64,000 bases of DNA from Bin52 sp965243345 (GCA_965243345.1 CBDEUR010000003.1:186001-250000); one strand, 5' to 3'. Positions 1-8,664 are shown, counted from the stretch's first letter. Notes: generated by a model not told the origin, from the sequence alone. Made by a program: numbers and translations.

Positions 1-258
1 GAACAGGCGATCACCGCGCTGAATTTCTCGCGCCGGCGCATCGCCGGAACGGTGCTGAAGGTGGTGAACTCCGCCGTCGCCAACGCCGAGAACAATCACG
101 AGCTGGATGTCGACCGGCTGTACGTGAAGGAGGCAACCGTCGGCAAGGGGCTGGTGATGCGCCGCTTCAGGCCGCGCGCCCGCGGCCGTGCCGGCCGGAT
201 CCGCAAACCATTTTCGCACCTCACCATCGTGGTGGGAGAGCGCGAGGAGACTGACTGA
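1..258 (+). CDS. rplV: Large ribosomal subunit protein uL22, 5'-truncated by the window edge
   Basis: The frame is open from base 1 and covers about the last 85 residues of L22, which binds 23S rRNA and lines the exit tunnel. The conserved beta-hairpin region and C-terminal pattern RPRARGRAGRIRKPFSH are visible, as is the AENNHELD stretch before it. The stop TGA overlaps the rpsC ATG (TGATG), so the two are translationally coupled. The N-terminus lies outside the window. Confidence 0.95.
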   Translation, partial: EQAITALNFSRRRIAGTVLKVVNSAVANAENNHELDVDRLYVKEATVGKGLVMRRFRPRARGRAGRIRKPFSHLTIVVGEREETD

Positions 259-941
259 TGGGCCAGAAGGTCAATCCGATCGGACTGCGCCTCGGCATCA
301 ACCGGACCTGGGATTCCAGGTGGTACGCATCGCGCGGCTACGCCGACCTGCTGCATCAGGACCTGCGCCTTCGCAGCTACCTGCGCGAGCGCCTGTCCCA
401 GGCCAGGGTGAGCCGGATCGTGATCGAACGCCCCGCCAAGCGGGCGCGGGTGACGATCTATACCGCCCGCCCGGGGGTGGTCATCGGCAAGAAGGGCCAG
501 GATATCGAGCGGCTGCGTCGTGACCTTGCCGCCAGCACCGGAACCGACGTGAACCTCAACATTGTCGAGATCCGCAAGCCGGAGATCGACGCCGAGTTGG
601 TCGCCGAGAACATCGCCCAGCAGCTCCAGCGCCGGGTGGCGTTCCGCCGCGCGATGAAACGCTCGGTGCAGTCCGCCATCCGCCTCGGCGCCGAGGGCAT
701 CCGGATCAACTGCGGCGGCAGGCTCGGCGGTGCGGAGATCGCCCGCATGGAATGGTACCGGGAAGGCCGGGTACCGCTGCACACGCTGCGTGCGGACATC
801 GACTACGGCGAGGCGACTGCGCGGACGACCTACGGGACCTGCGGCGTCAAGGTCTGGGTGTTCAAGGGCGAGATCATGGCGCATGACCCGATGGCCCAGG
901 ACAAGCGGATGGCGGAACAGCAGCCCGGATCGCCGCGCTGA
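258..941 (+). CDS. rpsC: Small ribosomal subunit protein uS3
   Basis: S3 is part of the 30S mRNA entry site. The 227 aa product starts MGQKVNPIGLRLGI, the family signature. It has a type II KH domain with the VVIGKKGQDIERLR loop around residues 74-87 and the C-terminal S3 domain (GGRLGGAEIARMEWYREGR). Length fits the family. It overlaps the end of rplV by one base and is followed by rplP in the standard S10 operon order. Confidence 0.97.
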   Translation: MGQKVNPIGLRLGINRTWDSRWYASRGYADLLHQDLRLRSYLRERLSQARVSRIVIERPAKRARVTIYTARPGVVIGKKGQDIERLRRDLAASTGTDVNLNIVEIRKPEIDAELVAENIAQQLQRRVAFRRAMKRSVQSAIRLGAEGIRINCGGRLGGAEIARMEWYREGRVPLHTLRADIDYGEATARTTYGTCGVKVWVFKGEIMAHDPMAQDKRMAEQQPGSPR

Positions 942-968
942 CCGCGACAGCACACGGAGCAGGAAACC

Positions 969-1388
969 ATGCTCAGTCCCAAGCGCACCAAGTTCCGCAA
1001 GGCCCACAAGGGGCGGATCCACGGCAATGCCAAGGGCGGAACCAGGCTGAATTTCGGGGCCTACGGCCTGAAGGCGACGACCCCGGCCCGGATCACCGCG
1101 CGGCAGATCGAGGCGGCACGTCGCGCCATTACCCGCCATATCCGCCGTGCCGGCAGGGTGTGGATCAGGATCTTCCCCGACGTGCCGGTTTCGAGCAAGC
1201 CGGCCGAGGTCCGCATGGGAAAGGGCAAGGGGTCGCCGGAGTTCTGGGTGTGCCGGGTCAAGCCGGGCCGCATCATGTTCGAACTCGACGGGGTTCCGCG
1301 TCCGCTGGCGCAGGAGGCGTTCACCCTGGCGGCGGCCAAGCTGCCGGTGCAGACGCGGTTCGTCACGCGTCTCGGTGACAACTCGTAG
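969..1388 (+). CDS. rplP: Large ribosomal subunit protein uL16
   Basis: L16 (139 aa) organises the A site of the 50S subunit. The start MLSPKRTKFRKAHKGR and the later PVSSKPAEVRMGKGKG segment are classic family signatures. An AGGA ribosome binding site precedes the ATG. It lies between rpsC and rpmC as in most bacteria. Confidence 0.97.
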   Translation: MLSPKRTKFRKAHKGRIHGNAKGGTRLNFGAYGLKATTPARITARQIEAARRAITRHIRRAGRVWIRIFPDVPVSSKPAEVRMGKGKGSPEFWVCRVKPGRIMFELDGVPRPLAQEAFTLAAAKLPVQTRFVTRLGDNS

Positions 1389-1403
1389 ACGGGAGGCAGG
1401 GCG

Positions 1404-1610
1404 ATGGCCGGCAAGCGTGCAACGGAGTTGCGGACCAGGAGCGTGGACGAACTGACGCAGCACCTGCTGGACCTGCGCAAGGAGAGCTTCAATCTCCGTT
1501 TCCAGCAGGCCGGCGGCCAGCTCGACAACACGACGCGGATGCGTGATGTCCGCAGGGATATTGCCAGGACCAAGTTCATTCTGGCGGAAAAGACCCGCGC
1601 CGGGGTGTAG
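1404..1610 (+). CDS. rpmC: Large ribosomal subunit protein uL29
   Basis: This is a 68 aa helical protein near the exit tunnel and the trigger factor/SRP docking site. It shows the L29 pattern LRKESFNLRFQQAGGQLDNT followed by RRDIARTKFIL. GGGAGG lies just upstream of the ATG. Position between rplP and rpsQ is canonical. Confidence 0.95.
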   Translation: MAGKRATELRTRSVDELTQHLLDLRKESFNLRFQQAGGQLDNTTRMRDVRRDIARTKFILAEKTRAGV

Positions 1611-1652
1611 CGGCGCAACGCCTGACGGCAAGGTTCTGGGGAGTTCTGGCAC

Positions 1653-1892
1653 ATGCCGAGACGCGTCATGCAGGGCACGGTGGTGAGCGACAAGGGCGAC
1701 AAGACCGTGATTGTCCGGGTCGAGCGGCGCATCGCGCACCCGGTCTACAAGAAGATCGTCTCGAAATCGAAGCGGTTCGCCGCTCATGACGAGACCAACA
1801 GCTGCCGGACCGGCGACATCGTGCGCATCCGGGAATGTGCACCGATTTCGAAGCGCAAGTGCTGGGAAGTGCTGCGCCCGGAGCCGGCGTAG
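1653..1892 (+). CDS. rpsQ: Small ribosomal subunit protein uS17
   Basis: S17 (79 aa) is an OB-fold protein that binds 16S rRNA early in 30S assembly. Visible signatures are MQGTVVSDKGDKTVIVRVER at the N-terminus and HDETNSCRTGDIVRIRECAP in the middle. Length and gene order (rpmC-rpsQ-rplN) match the family. Confidence 0.96.
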   Translation: MPRRVMQGTVVSDKGDKTVIVRVERRIAHPVYKKIVSKSKRFAAHDETNSCRTGDIVRIRECAPISKRKCWEVLRPEPA

Positions 1893-1913
1893 CGACGGGA
1901 CTGGAGTACCACC

Positions 1914-2282
1914 ATGATTCAGATGCAGTCCAACCTGGACGTCGCCGACAATTCGGGAGCCCGCCGGGTGCAGTGCATCAAGGTGCTGGGAGGCTCGAAG
2001 CGCAAGGTCGCGGGGATCGGTGACGTCGTCGTCGTCTCGGTCAAGGAGGCGATCCCGCGCGGCCGGGTCAAGAAGGGCGAGGTGCTGCGCGCGGTCATCG
2101 TGCGTACCGCCAAGGAAATCAGGCGCAACGACGGATCCGCGATCCGGTTCGACCGCAATGCGGCAGTGCTGATCAACCGGCAGAACGAGCCGATCGGCAC
2201 CCGGATCTTCGGCCCGGTCACGCGCGAACTGAGGTCGCGCAACTTCATGAAGATCATCTCGCTGGCACCGGAGGTGCTGTGA
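1914..2282 (+). CDS. rplN: Large ribosomal subunit protein uL14
   Basis: L14 (122 aa) sits at the subunit interface. The start MIQMQSNLDVADNSGAR is the family hallmark, and the ending ELRSRNFMKIISLAPEVL is typical. The TGA stop overlaps the ATG of rplX. Confidence 0.97.
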   Translation: MIQMQSNLDVADNSGARRVQCIKVLGGSKRKVAGIGDVVVVSVKEAIPRGRVKKGEVLRAVIVRTAKEIRRNDGSAIRFDRNAAVLINRQNEPIGTRIFGPVTRELRSRNFMKIISLAPEVL

Positions 2283-2605
2283 TGGCGCGCAAGTTCAGGA
2301 TACGCCGGGGTGACGAGGTGGTCGTGACCACGGGCAAGGACCGGGGCAAGCGGGGCGAGGTGCTCCGGGTCCTGCGCGACCGCGACCGCGTGGTGGTCCG
2401 CGGCGTGAACATGATCAAGAGGCATACCAAGGCGTCCCGGGAAGCGACCGGCGGGATCATCAGCCGCGAGGCGGCGATCCACATCTCGAACGTCGCCCAT
2501 GTCGATCCCGGCTCGGGTCTGCCGACCCGGATCGGCTACCGGTTCCTCGAGGACGGTCGGAAGGTACGGTTCTCGAAACGCTCCGGTGAAGTGATCGACA
2601 GCTGA
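2282..2605 (+). CDS. rplX: Large ribosomal subunit protein uL24
   Basis: L24 (107 aa) is an assembly initiator protein with an N-terminal KOW motif (RRGDEVVVTTGKDRGKRGEV). A GTG sits one codon earlier, but the ATG at 2282, overlapping the rplN stop, gives the usual MARKFRIR start. Spacing implies translational coupling. Confidence 0.96.
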   Translation: MARKFRIRRGDEVVVTTGKDRGKRGEVLRVLRDRDRVVVRGVNMIKRHTKASREATGGIISREAAIHISNVAHVDPGSGLPTRIGYRFLEDGRKVRFSKRSGEVIDS

Positions 2606-2625
2606 GCGCGGTGAAGGACGGATCG

Positions 2626-3165
2626 ATGGCGCGATTGCGTGAAGAGTACGAACAGTCGATACGCCCGGCGCTGCTGGCGGGCGAGGCGTACAGCAACATC
2701 CTGCAGGTACCCCGCCTGGACAAGGTGGTGATCAACATGGGCGTGGGCAGCGCCGTCCAGGACTCCAAGCAGATGGCCCTGGCGGCGGAGGAACTCGCAT
2801 TGATCAGCGGCCAGCGCCCGGTCATCAACAAGGCGAGGCGATCGGTGGCCGGGTTCAAGCTGCGGGCCGGCATGCCGGTCGGCTGCAAGGTGACGTTGCG
2901 GCGCGAGCGCATGTACGAGTTCGTCGACCGGCTGATCACCATCGCGCTGCCGAGGGTGCGCGACTTTCGCGGTCTCAATCCGCGCAGCTTCGACGGACGC
3001 GGAAACTACGCGATGGGGCTGAAGGAGCAGATCGTCTTTCCCGAGATCGACTACGACCGGATCGACCAGGTTCGCGGGATGGACATCATCATCTGCACCA
3101 CGGCGAAGACGGACGACGAGGCGCGGGAACTGCTGCGCCGGTTCAATTTCCCGTTCAGCGGCTGA
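2626..3165 (+). CDS. rplE: Large ribosomal subunit protein uL5
   Basis: L5 (179 aa from this start) binds 5S rRNA. Signatures include VVINMGVGSAVQDSK, PVINKARRSVAGFKLR and GNYAMGLKEQIVFPEI. The reading frame is open from GTG 2611, but ATG 2626 gives the usual family length and start (MARLREEYEQ) and is preceded by AAGGA. Confidence 0.96.
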   Translation: MARLREEYEQSIRPALLAGEAYSNILQVPRLDKVVINMGVGSAVQDSKQMALAAEELALISGQRPVINKARRSVAGFKLRAGMPVGCKVTLRRERMYEFVDRLITIALPRVRDFRGLNPRSFDGRGNYAMGLKEQIVFPEIDYDRIDQVRGMDIIICTTAKTDDEARELLRRFNFPFSG

Positions 3166-3183
3166 ACGGGAGGGGAGAGCACA

Positions 3184-3489
3184 ATGGCGAAGAAGAGCGC
3201 GGTCGAGAGGAACCGGAAACGTGCGCGCCTGGTGGCGCGGCACGCGGCGAAACGGGCCCGGCTCAAGGCGATCGCCCGGGACCGCAGCCTGTCGATCGAG
3301 GACCGGTTCCAGGCCACCCTGCAGCTCGGTGCGATGCCGCGCAACGGTGCGGCCACCCGGTTGCGCAACCGGTGCGAGGTCTCCGGCCGCCCCAGGGGGT
3401 TCTACCGCAAGTTCAAGCTGTCGCGGATCGCGTTGCGCGAACTCGGGTCCGCAGGCCAGGTGCCGGGACTGGTGAAGTCCAGCTGGTAG
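3184..3489 (+). CDS. rpsN: Small ribosomal subunit protein uS14, zinc-free type
   Basis: S14 (101 aa) helps form the 30S head. It starts MAKKSAVERN and ends with SAGQVPGLVKSSW, the long C-minus form without the CxxC zinc motif. The central NRCEVSGRPRGFYRKF motif is present, with only one of the four zinc cysteines. A GGGAGG ribosome binding site precedes the start. Confidence 0.96.
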   Translation: MAKKSAVERNRKRARLVARHAAKRARLKAIARDRSLSIEDRFQATLQLGAMPRNGAATRLRNRCEVSGRPRGFYRKFKLSRIALRELGSAGQVPGLVKSSW

Positions 3490-3502
3490 TGGAGGCACGA
3501 CC

Positions 3503-3907
3503 ATGACCATGAGCGATCCCCTGGGCGACATGCTCACCCGGATCCGCAACGGCCAGCATGCCCGCAAGAGGGTGGTGCTCAGTCCCGCTTCGCGGCTGCG
3601 CGGCAACGTGCTGGACGTGCTCAAGCGCGAGGGCTACATCCGCGGTTACACCGAGATGGAGTCATCGCGCGCGCGCAATGCCCGCGACCTGTCCATCGAG
3701 CTCAAGTACTATGAGGGCGAACCGGTCATCCGGGAGATCAGGCGCGTGTCCAAGCCGGGCCGCCGGGTCTATACCCGGATCTCGGAACTGCCACGGGTGC
3801 ACAACGGGCTGGGGATCGCGATCCTGTCGACACCGCGCGGCGTGATGTCCGATCTCGAGGCACGCGCCGCCAATGTCGGCGGCGAAGTCCTCTGCCACGT
3901 GTTCTAG
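3503..3907 (+). CDS. rpsH: Small ribosomal subunit protein uS8
   Basis: S8 (134 aa, or 132 if the ATG at 3509 is used) binds the central domain of 16S rRNA and in many bacteria represses the spc operon by binding its mRNA. Visible motifs are SDPLGDMLTRIRNGQ and the C-terminal LGIAILSTPRGVMSD. It lies between rpsN and rplF as expected. Confidence 0.96.
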   Translation: MTMSDPLGDMLTRIRNGQHARKRVVLSPASRLRGNVLDVLKREGYIRGYTEMESSRARNARDLSIELKYYEGEPVIREIRRVSKPGRRVYTRISELPRVHNGLGIAILSTPRGVMSDLEARAANVGGEVLCHVF

Positions 3908-3921
3908 AGCGGGAGTGCGCG

Positions 3922-4455
3922 ATGTCACGCGTAGGGAAGAACCCGGTTGCCGTGCCCGACGGTGTCAGCGTCGAGGTCACGGCCGGCATGGTCCGCGCGC
4001 GCGGGTCACTGGGCGAACTCGCCATGCCGATCACCGACGATGTCGAGGTTTCGGCCGGGACCGGCAGCATCACCGTTGCGCCGCGCGGCGAAGGCAAGCG
4101 GGCGCGGGCGATGTGGGGCACCACCCGGGCGAACATCAACAACATGGTGCGGGGCGTCAGCGAGGGGTTCACCATCAATCTCGAGATCACCGGGGTCGGC
4201 TACCGGGCTGCGGTCGAGAATACCGACCTGGTGCTCGCGCTGGGCTTCAGCCACCCGATCCGCTATCCGATCCCCGACGGCATCCGCATGAGCTGCAGCC
4301 GGCCGACCGCGATTGCCGTTCAGGGTATCGACAGGCAGAAGGTGGGGCAGGTGGCGGCAGAGATCCGCGGCTACCGGCCGCCGGAACCGTTCAAGGGCAA
4401 GGGCATCCGCTACGAGGGCGAGGTGGTCCGGCGCAAGGAAGGCAAGAAGAAGTAG
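3922..4455 (+). CDS. rplF: Large ribosomal subunit protein uL6
   Basis: L6 (177 aa) is built from two tandem repeats near the sarcin-ricin loop. It starts MSRVGKNPVAVPDGV and ends with PEPFKGKGIRYEGE plus a lysine-rich tail, both family signatures. It is followed after four bases by rplR. Confidence 0.97.
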   Translation: MSRVGKNPVAVPDGVSVEVTAGMVRARGSLGELAMPITDDVEVSAGTGSITVAPRGEGKRARAMWGTTRANINNMVRGVSEGFTINLEITGVGYRAAVENTDLVLALGFSHPIRYPIPDGIRMSCSRPTAIAVQGIDRQKVGQVAAEIRGYRPPEPFKGKGIRYEGEVVRRKEGKKK

Positions 4456-4459
4456 GATC

Positions 4460-4822
4460 ATGCTGAACTCGAAAGAGCTGTTTGCGCGCCGTGCACGCCG
4501 GACCAGGGTCGCACTGCGCCGCCGGGCCCCTGGCAAGCCGAGACTGTCGGTGTTCCGGTCGTCGAAGAACATCCATGCCCAGCTGATCGATGACAGCCGC
4601 GGCGAGACACTTGCCGCCGCCTCGACGCTGGAGACGCAGCTGCGCGGCACGCTGCGGACCGGCGCCGACAGGCAGGCGGCCGCGGCCGTGGGCCGGCTGG
4701 TTGCCGAGCGCGCCCTGGAGAAGGGGGTGAGCGAGGTGGTCTTCGACCGGGGCGGCTACCGCTTCCACGGCCGGGTCAAGGCGCTGGCGGACGCGGCGCG
4801 CGAGATCGGACTGAAGTTCTAG
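4460..4822 (+). CDS. rplR: Large ribosomal subunit protein uL18
   Basis: L18 (120 aa) binds 5S rRNA together with L5. The RLSVFRSSKNIHAQLIDD segment and the C-terminal FDRGGYRFHGRVKALADAAR motif identify it. The frame is open further upstream inside rplF, but the ATG at 4460 just after the rplF stop gives the normal start. Confidence 0.96.
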   Translation: MLNSKELFARRARRTRVALRRRAPGKPRLSVFRSSKNIHAQLIDDSRGETLAAASTLETQLRGTLRTGADRQAAAAVGRLVAERALEKGVSEVVFDRGGYRFHGRVKALADAAREIGLKF

Positions 4823-4842
4823 CAAGCCAGGAAGGGGCCGAC

Positions 4843-5418
4843 ATGGCACGAGGCGAAAGACAGGACCGCGGTGGCCGGGAGTCGCGCGAGGAGTCCGATC
4901 TGATCGAGAAGCTGGTCGGGATCAACCGGGTTGCCAAGGTCGTCAAGGGAGGCCGCCGGTTCGGGTTCGCTGCCCTGGTGGTGATCGGCGACGGGCGCGG
5001 CCGGGTCGGGCACGGTTCCGGCAAGGCCCGCGAGGTTCCCGAGGCGATCCGCAAGGCGACCGAACAGGCCAAGCGCGGCATGGTCCGGATCCCCCTGCGC
5101 GAGGCACGGACCCTGCACCACGACGTCAAGGGCGACTTCGGCGCCGGTCACGTGGTGCTCCGCGCCGCACCGGCGGGGACCGGCATCATCGCCGGCGGTC
5201 CGATGCGGGCGATCTTCGAGGCCCTTGGCGTCCAGGACGTGGTGGCGAAGTCGACCGGGTCGTCCAACCCGCACAACGTGATCAAGGCGACCTTCGACGC
5301 GCTCGGGCGGATACGCGCACCCCGGGCCATCGCCGCCAAGCGCGGAAAGAAGGTGGCGGAGATCTTCGGACGCTCGCCCGGCCAGGATGAAGGGGCGGCG
5401 GGCAACGCCACGCAGTGA
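4843..5418 (+). CDS. rpsE: Small ribosomal subunit protein uS5
   Basis: S5 (191 aa) lines the mRNA entry channel and influences fidelity. The dsRBD-like domain (LIEKLVGINRVAKVVKGGRR), the GHGSGKAREVPEAIRKA motif and the SSNPHNVIKATFDAL motif are present. A short alphaproteobacterial C-terminal tail follows. It is directly followed by rpmD. Confidence 0.97.
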   Translation: MARGERQDRGGRESREESDLIEKLVGINRVAKVVKGGRRFGFAALVVIGDGRGRVGHGSGKAREVPEAIRKATEQAKRGMVRIPLREARTLHHDVKGDFGAGHVVLRAAPAGTGIIAGGPMRAIFEALGVQDVVAKSTGSSNPHNVIKATFDALGRIRAPRAIAAKRGKKVAEIFGRSPGQDEGAAGNATQ

Positions 5419-5432
5419 CGGAGGTGACGGTG

Positions 5433-5630
5433 ATGGCACGCCACGATGACGCCCGCGCGACGGTCACGGTGACACAGGTACGCAGCGCGATCGGACGCAA
5501 GCCCGGCCAGCGCGAGACCCTGATCGGACTGGGGCTGAACAAGCTGCACCGGACCCGGACACTCGAGGACACGCCGGCGGTGCGCGGGATGATCAACAAG
5601 GTGAAGCATCTGGTACGGATCGAGGAATGA
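5433..5630 (+). CDS. rpmD: Large ribosomal subunit protein uL30
   Basis: This is the 65 aa L30 protein. The RSAIGRKPGQRETLIGLGL and VRGMINKVKHLVRIEE segments are diagnostic. The frame can be extended to GTG 5415, overlapping the rpsE stop, but a GGAGG at 5420-5424 lies eight bases before the ATG at 5433 and gives the normal family length. Confidence 0.95.
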   Translation: MARHDDARATVTVTQVRSAIGRKPGQRETLIGLGLNKLHRTRTLEDTPAVRGMINKVKHLVRIEE

Positions 5631-5670
5631 CCGGCGGGTGCCTTCACATCGCGGACAGATCGAGGGCGCA

Positions 5671-6156
5671 ATGAAACTCAACGAACTGCGTGACAACGAC
5701 GGCGCGCGCCGGGCCCGCAAACGGGTCGGCCGTGGCTCCGGTTCGGGCAGCGGCAAGACAAGCGGTCGCGGCCACAAGGGCCAGAAGTCGCGCTCCGGCG
5801 TGAGCATCAACGGGTTCGAAGGCGGGCAGATGCCGATCTTCCGGCGCCTGCCCAAGCGGGGCTTCAGGAATCCGTTCCGCAAGACCTTCGCGGTTGTCAA
5901 CATCGGTGCGGTCCAGAAGGCGGTCGACGAGGGCAGGCTCGCCGCCTGCGAGGCCATCGACGAGGCCGCCCTGCGCCGGGCCGGCCTGGGCGGCAGCAGG
6001 CAGAAGGCGATCCGGCTGCTTGCCGACGGCGAGATCCGCGACAGCCTGGCGATCACGGTGACCGGGGGCGCATCGAAGGCAGCGGTGGCGGCGGTCGAGA
6101 AGGCCGGCGGCAGCGTGACCATCCCGGCCCCGGCAGCCTCCGGGACGCAGGAATAG
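5671..6156 (+). CDS. rplO: Large ribosomal subunit protein uL15
   Basis: L15 (161 aa) is a late-assembly 50S protein. It starts MKLNELRDNDGARRARKRVG and carries the glycine/arginine-rich N-terminus (GRGSGSGSGKTSGRGHKGQ) and the FEGGQMPIFRRLPKRGF motif. The ATG at 5671 is preferred over an upstream ATG at 5638 because it gives the canonical start. It is followed by secY four bases downstream. Confidence 0.96.
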   Translation: MKLNELRDNDGARRARKRVGRGSGSGSGKTSGRGHKGQKSRSGVSINGFEGGQMPIFRRLPKRGFRNPFRKTFAVVNIGAVQKAVDEGRLAACEAIDEAALRRAGLGGSRQKAIRLLADGEIRDSLAITVTGGASKAAVAAVEKAGGSVTIPAPAASGTQE

Positions 6157-6160
6157 CATC

Positions 6161-7510
6161 ATGGCTAGCGCCGATCAGCTCGCATCATCCCTGAACTTCG
6201 GCGCCCTTGCCAAGGCCACCGAGCTGAAGAAGCGCATCCTGTTTACCCTGGCTGCGCTGGTGATCTACCGGCTCGGAACCTACATCCCGATCCCGGGCAT
6301 CGATCCGCTGATCCTCGAGGAGATCTTCGAACAGAACGCGGGCGGCATCCTCGGGATGTTCGACATGTTCGCCGGCGGCGCGCTCGGGCGCATGACCATC
6401 TTTGCGCTCAACATCATGCCCTACATCTCGGCGGCCATCATCATGCAGCTGATGACGGCGGTCTCGCCCAACCTGGACGCGCTGAAGAAGGAAGGCGAAA
6501 CCGGGCGCAAGCGGCTCAACCAGTACACCCGTTACCTCACGGTGCTGCTGGCCGCGGTCCAGGCCTACGGGATTTCCGTGGGGCTGGAGAACATGAGCGG
6601 CTCCGGTGGTTCCGCCGTCATGAACCCGGGGCTGTTCTTCCGCGCCACCACGGTGATCACCCTGGTCGGTGGTACCATCTTCCTGATGTGGCTCGGTGAA
6701 CAGATCACGGCGCGCGGTGTCGGCAACGGCATCTCGCTGATCATCTTCGCCGGTATCGTGGCCAACCTGCCGAGCGCGCTGGCCGGAACGCTGGAACTGG
6801 GCCGCACCGGTGCCCTGTCGGCCGCCTTCATCATCCTGCTGCTGGTCATGGCGGTGGCAGTGATCGCGTTCATCGTGTTCATCGAACGCTCCCAGCGCCG
6901 GATTACCGTCCAGTACCCCAAGCGCCAGGTCCGCAACCGCATGTTCGGCGGCGAGTCCTCGCACCTGCCGCTCAAGCTCAACGTCTCGGGTGTCATCCCG
7001 CCGATCTTCGCCAGTTCCCTGCTGCTGATGCCGGTCACCTTCGCGCAGTTCTCCGCCGGCAGCGGCGCCGGGCCGGAATGGCTGAACACGGTCAATGCCC
7101 TGCTCGGGCGCGGGCAGCCGCTGTACCTCGGGGTCTATGTCGGGCTGATCGTCTTCTTCGCCTTCTTCTACACCGCCATCGTGTTCAATCCGGTCGAGAC
7201 CGCCGACAACCTGAAACGCTACGGCGGGTTCATACCGGGCATCCGGCCGGGCAAGAACACGGCGGACTACCTGGACTACGTGCTGACCCGGCTGACCACC
7301 GTCGGCGCGCTGTATCTCGCCTGCGTCTGCATCCTGCCGGAAATCCTGATCAGCCAGTACCAGGTGCCGTTCTACTTCGGCGGCACCAGCCTGCTGATCG
7401 TGGTCACGGTGACGATCGACACCGTGGGACAGGTGCAGTCACACCTGCTCGCGCACCAGTACGAGGGCCTGGTCCGCAAGTCCCGGTTGCGCGGAAGAGG
7501 GCGACGATGA
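6161..7510 (+). CDS. secY: Protein translocase subunit SecY
   Basis: SecY forms the SecYEG channel in the inner membrane. The 449 aa product has about ten hydrophobic helices. It carries the plug-region pattern PYISAAIIMQLMT, the TM5 region GVGNGISLIIFAGIVANLP and the C-terminal IRPGKNTADYLDYVLTRLT segment. It lies between rplO and adk as in most spc operons, and its TGA overlaps the adk ATG (ATGA). Confidence 0.97.
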   Translation: MASADQLASSLNFGALAKATELKKRILFTLAALVIYRLGTYIPIPGIDPLILEEIFEQNAGGILGMFDMFAGGALGRMTIFALNIMPYISAAIIMQLMTAVSPNLDALKKEGETGRKRLNQYTRYLTVLLAAVQAYGISVGLENMSGSGGSAVMNPGLFFRATTVITLVGGTIFLMWLGEQITARGVGNGISLIIFAGIVANLPSALAGTLELGRTGALSAAFIILLLVMAVAVIAFIVFIERSQRRITVQYPKRQVRNRMFGGESSHLPLKLNVSGVIPPIFASSLLLMPVTFAQFSAGSGAGPEWLNTVNALLGRGQPLYLGVYVGLIVFFAFFYTAIVFNPVETADNLKRYGGFIPGIRPGKNTADYLDYVLTRLTTVGALYLACVCILPEILISQYQVPFYFGGTSLLIVVTVTIDTVGQVQSHLLAHQYEGLVRKSRLRGRGRR

Positions 7511-8097
7511 ACCTGATCTTCCTCGGACCGCCCGGTGCCGGCAAGGGTACCCAGGCACAGCGGCTTGAGGAACGGTACGGCCTGGTCCAGCTGTCCACCG
7601 GCGACATGCTTCGCGCCGCGGTGGCGTCGGGTTCCGAACTCGGCCGGCGCGCCGGCGCCATCATGGAAGCCGGCGACCTGGTGCCCGACGCGATCATGGT
7701 CGACATGATCGAGGAGCGGATCGCGCGGCCGGACTGCGAGGGCGGGTTCATCCTCGACGGGTTCCCCCGCACGATCGCCCAGGCCGAGGCGCTTGACGCC
7801 ATGCTGGAGCGCAAGGGCCTGGGCGTGGACCACGTGATCGAACTGGCGGTCGACGAGACGGCGCTGCTCGAACGGATCCGGACCCGCATTGCCAGCACCG
7901 GAGCCTCGGAGCGCCGCGCCGACGACAACGAGGAGACCCTGCGCAACCGGCTCGCGGTCTACCGGAAGCAGACGGCGCCGATCCTGCCCTACTACCGTGA
8001 TCGCGGAATGCTGGTGTCGATCGACGGCATGGCGCCGATCGACGAGGTGACCTCGGCGATCAACCGGGCACTGGACCAGGGCGCGCGGCAATCTTGA
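7507..8097 (+). CDS. adk: Adenylate kinase, short-LID form
   Basis: The enzyme catalyses ATP + AMP <-> 2 ADP. The 196 aa product has the P-loop GPPGAGKGTQ at residues 7-16, the AMP-binding STGDMLRAAV, and GFPRTIAQAEALD. The LID is the short form (RTRIASTGASERRADDNEE) without the four-residue zinc site, common in Alphaproteobacteria. Translation is coupled to secY by a four-base overlap. The stop codon lies inside the -35 element of the next promoter. Confidence 0.97.
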   Translation: MNLIFLGPPGAGKGTQAQRLEERYGLVQLSTGDMLRAAVASGSELGRRAGAIMEAGDLVPDAIMVDMIEERIARPDCEGGFILDGFPRTIAQAEALDAMLERKGLGVDHVIELAVDETALLERIRTRIASTGASERRADDNEETLRNRLAVYRKQTAPILPYYRDRGMLVSIDGMAPIDEVTSAINRALDQGARQS

Positions 8098-8121
8098 CGA
8101 GGACGGCGCAATGACTATACT
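8094..8121 (+). promoter_or_regulatory. Sigma70-like promoter of the rpsM-rpsK-rpoA-rplQ unit
   Basis: A TTGACG (-35, 8094-8099) and TATACT (-10, 8116-8121) are separated by 16 bases, a near-consensus pair. The -35 box overlaps the adk TGA stop (8095-8097). The following leader of about 130 bases to the rpsM start contains no gene; it could host autogenous regulation by S4 or S13, but I see no recognisable element. Confidence 0.7.
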
Positions 8122-8258
8122 GCGACCCTTCGCATGAGCAGAGAATTCCGTCACAGCCGGTGGCGTTCCATCGGACGGCCGTCACGGGCAAGCCGGTCGG
8201 GGTTGGGCCGTGTCCGGTGTGATGGTGCTTGCGGGTTCCCCAAAAGGAGTGGTGAGGC

Positions 8259-8627
8259 GTGGCACGCATAGCAGGCGTCAATATTCCGACGCAGAAGCGC
8301 GTCGAGATCGCGTTGACCTATATCTACGGAATCGGCCGGACCTCGGCCAGCCGGTTGTGTGAGCGTCATGGCATCCCGCGGGAGCGGCGTGTCAGCGAAC
8401 TGAGCGAGCAGGAGCTTGTCAGGCTCCGCGACAGCATCGCGCAGGACATGGTGGTCGAGGGCGACCTGCGTCGCAAGACGGCGATGGACATCAAGCGCCT
8501 GATGGATCTCGGGTGCTACCGCGGCCTGCGCCATCGCAAGAACCTGCCGGTGCGCGGGCAGCGCACCCACACCAACGCCCGGACCCGCAAGGGGAAGGCC
8601 AAGCCGATCGCGGGCAAGAAGAAGTAG
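8259..8627 (+). CDS. rpsM: Small ribosomal subunit protein uS13
   Basis: S13 (122 aa) contacts the P-site tRNA and bridges to the 50S. It begins with a GTG codon nine bases after AGGAG (8245-8249). The product starts MARIAGVNIPTQKRVEIALTY and contains CYRGLRHRKNLPVRGQRTHT near the C-terminus. It is the first gene behind the promoter at 8094. Confidence 0.96.
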   Translation: MARIAGVNIPTQKRVEIALTYIYGIGRTSASRLCERHGIPRERRVSELSEQELVRLRDSIAQDMVVEGDLRRKTAMDIKRLMDLGCYRGLRHRKNLPVRGQRTHTNARTRKGKAKPIAGKKK

Positions 8628-8664
8628 TCACCGGCTTCCGGTCCGGTGCAGTAACGAGGGTTCC

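Noticed and set aside
96..1787. Long minus-strand open frame opposite rpsC-rplP-rpmC
   Set aside because: It is a mirror frame of GC-rich ribosomal genes; the translation has no domain and the plus-strand genes are certain.
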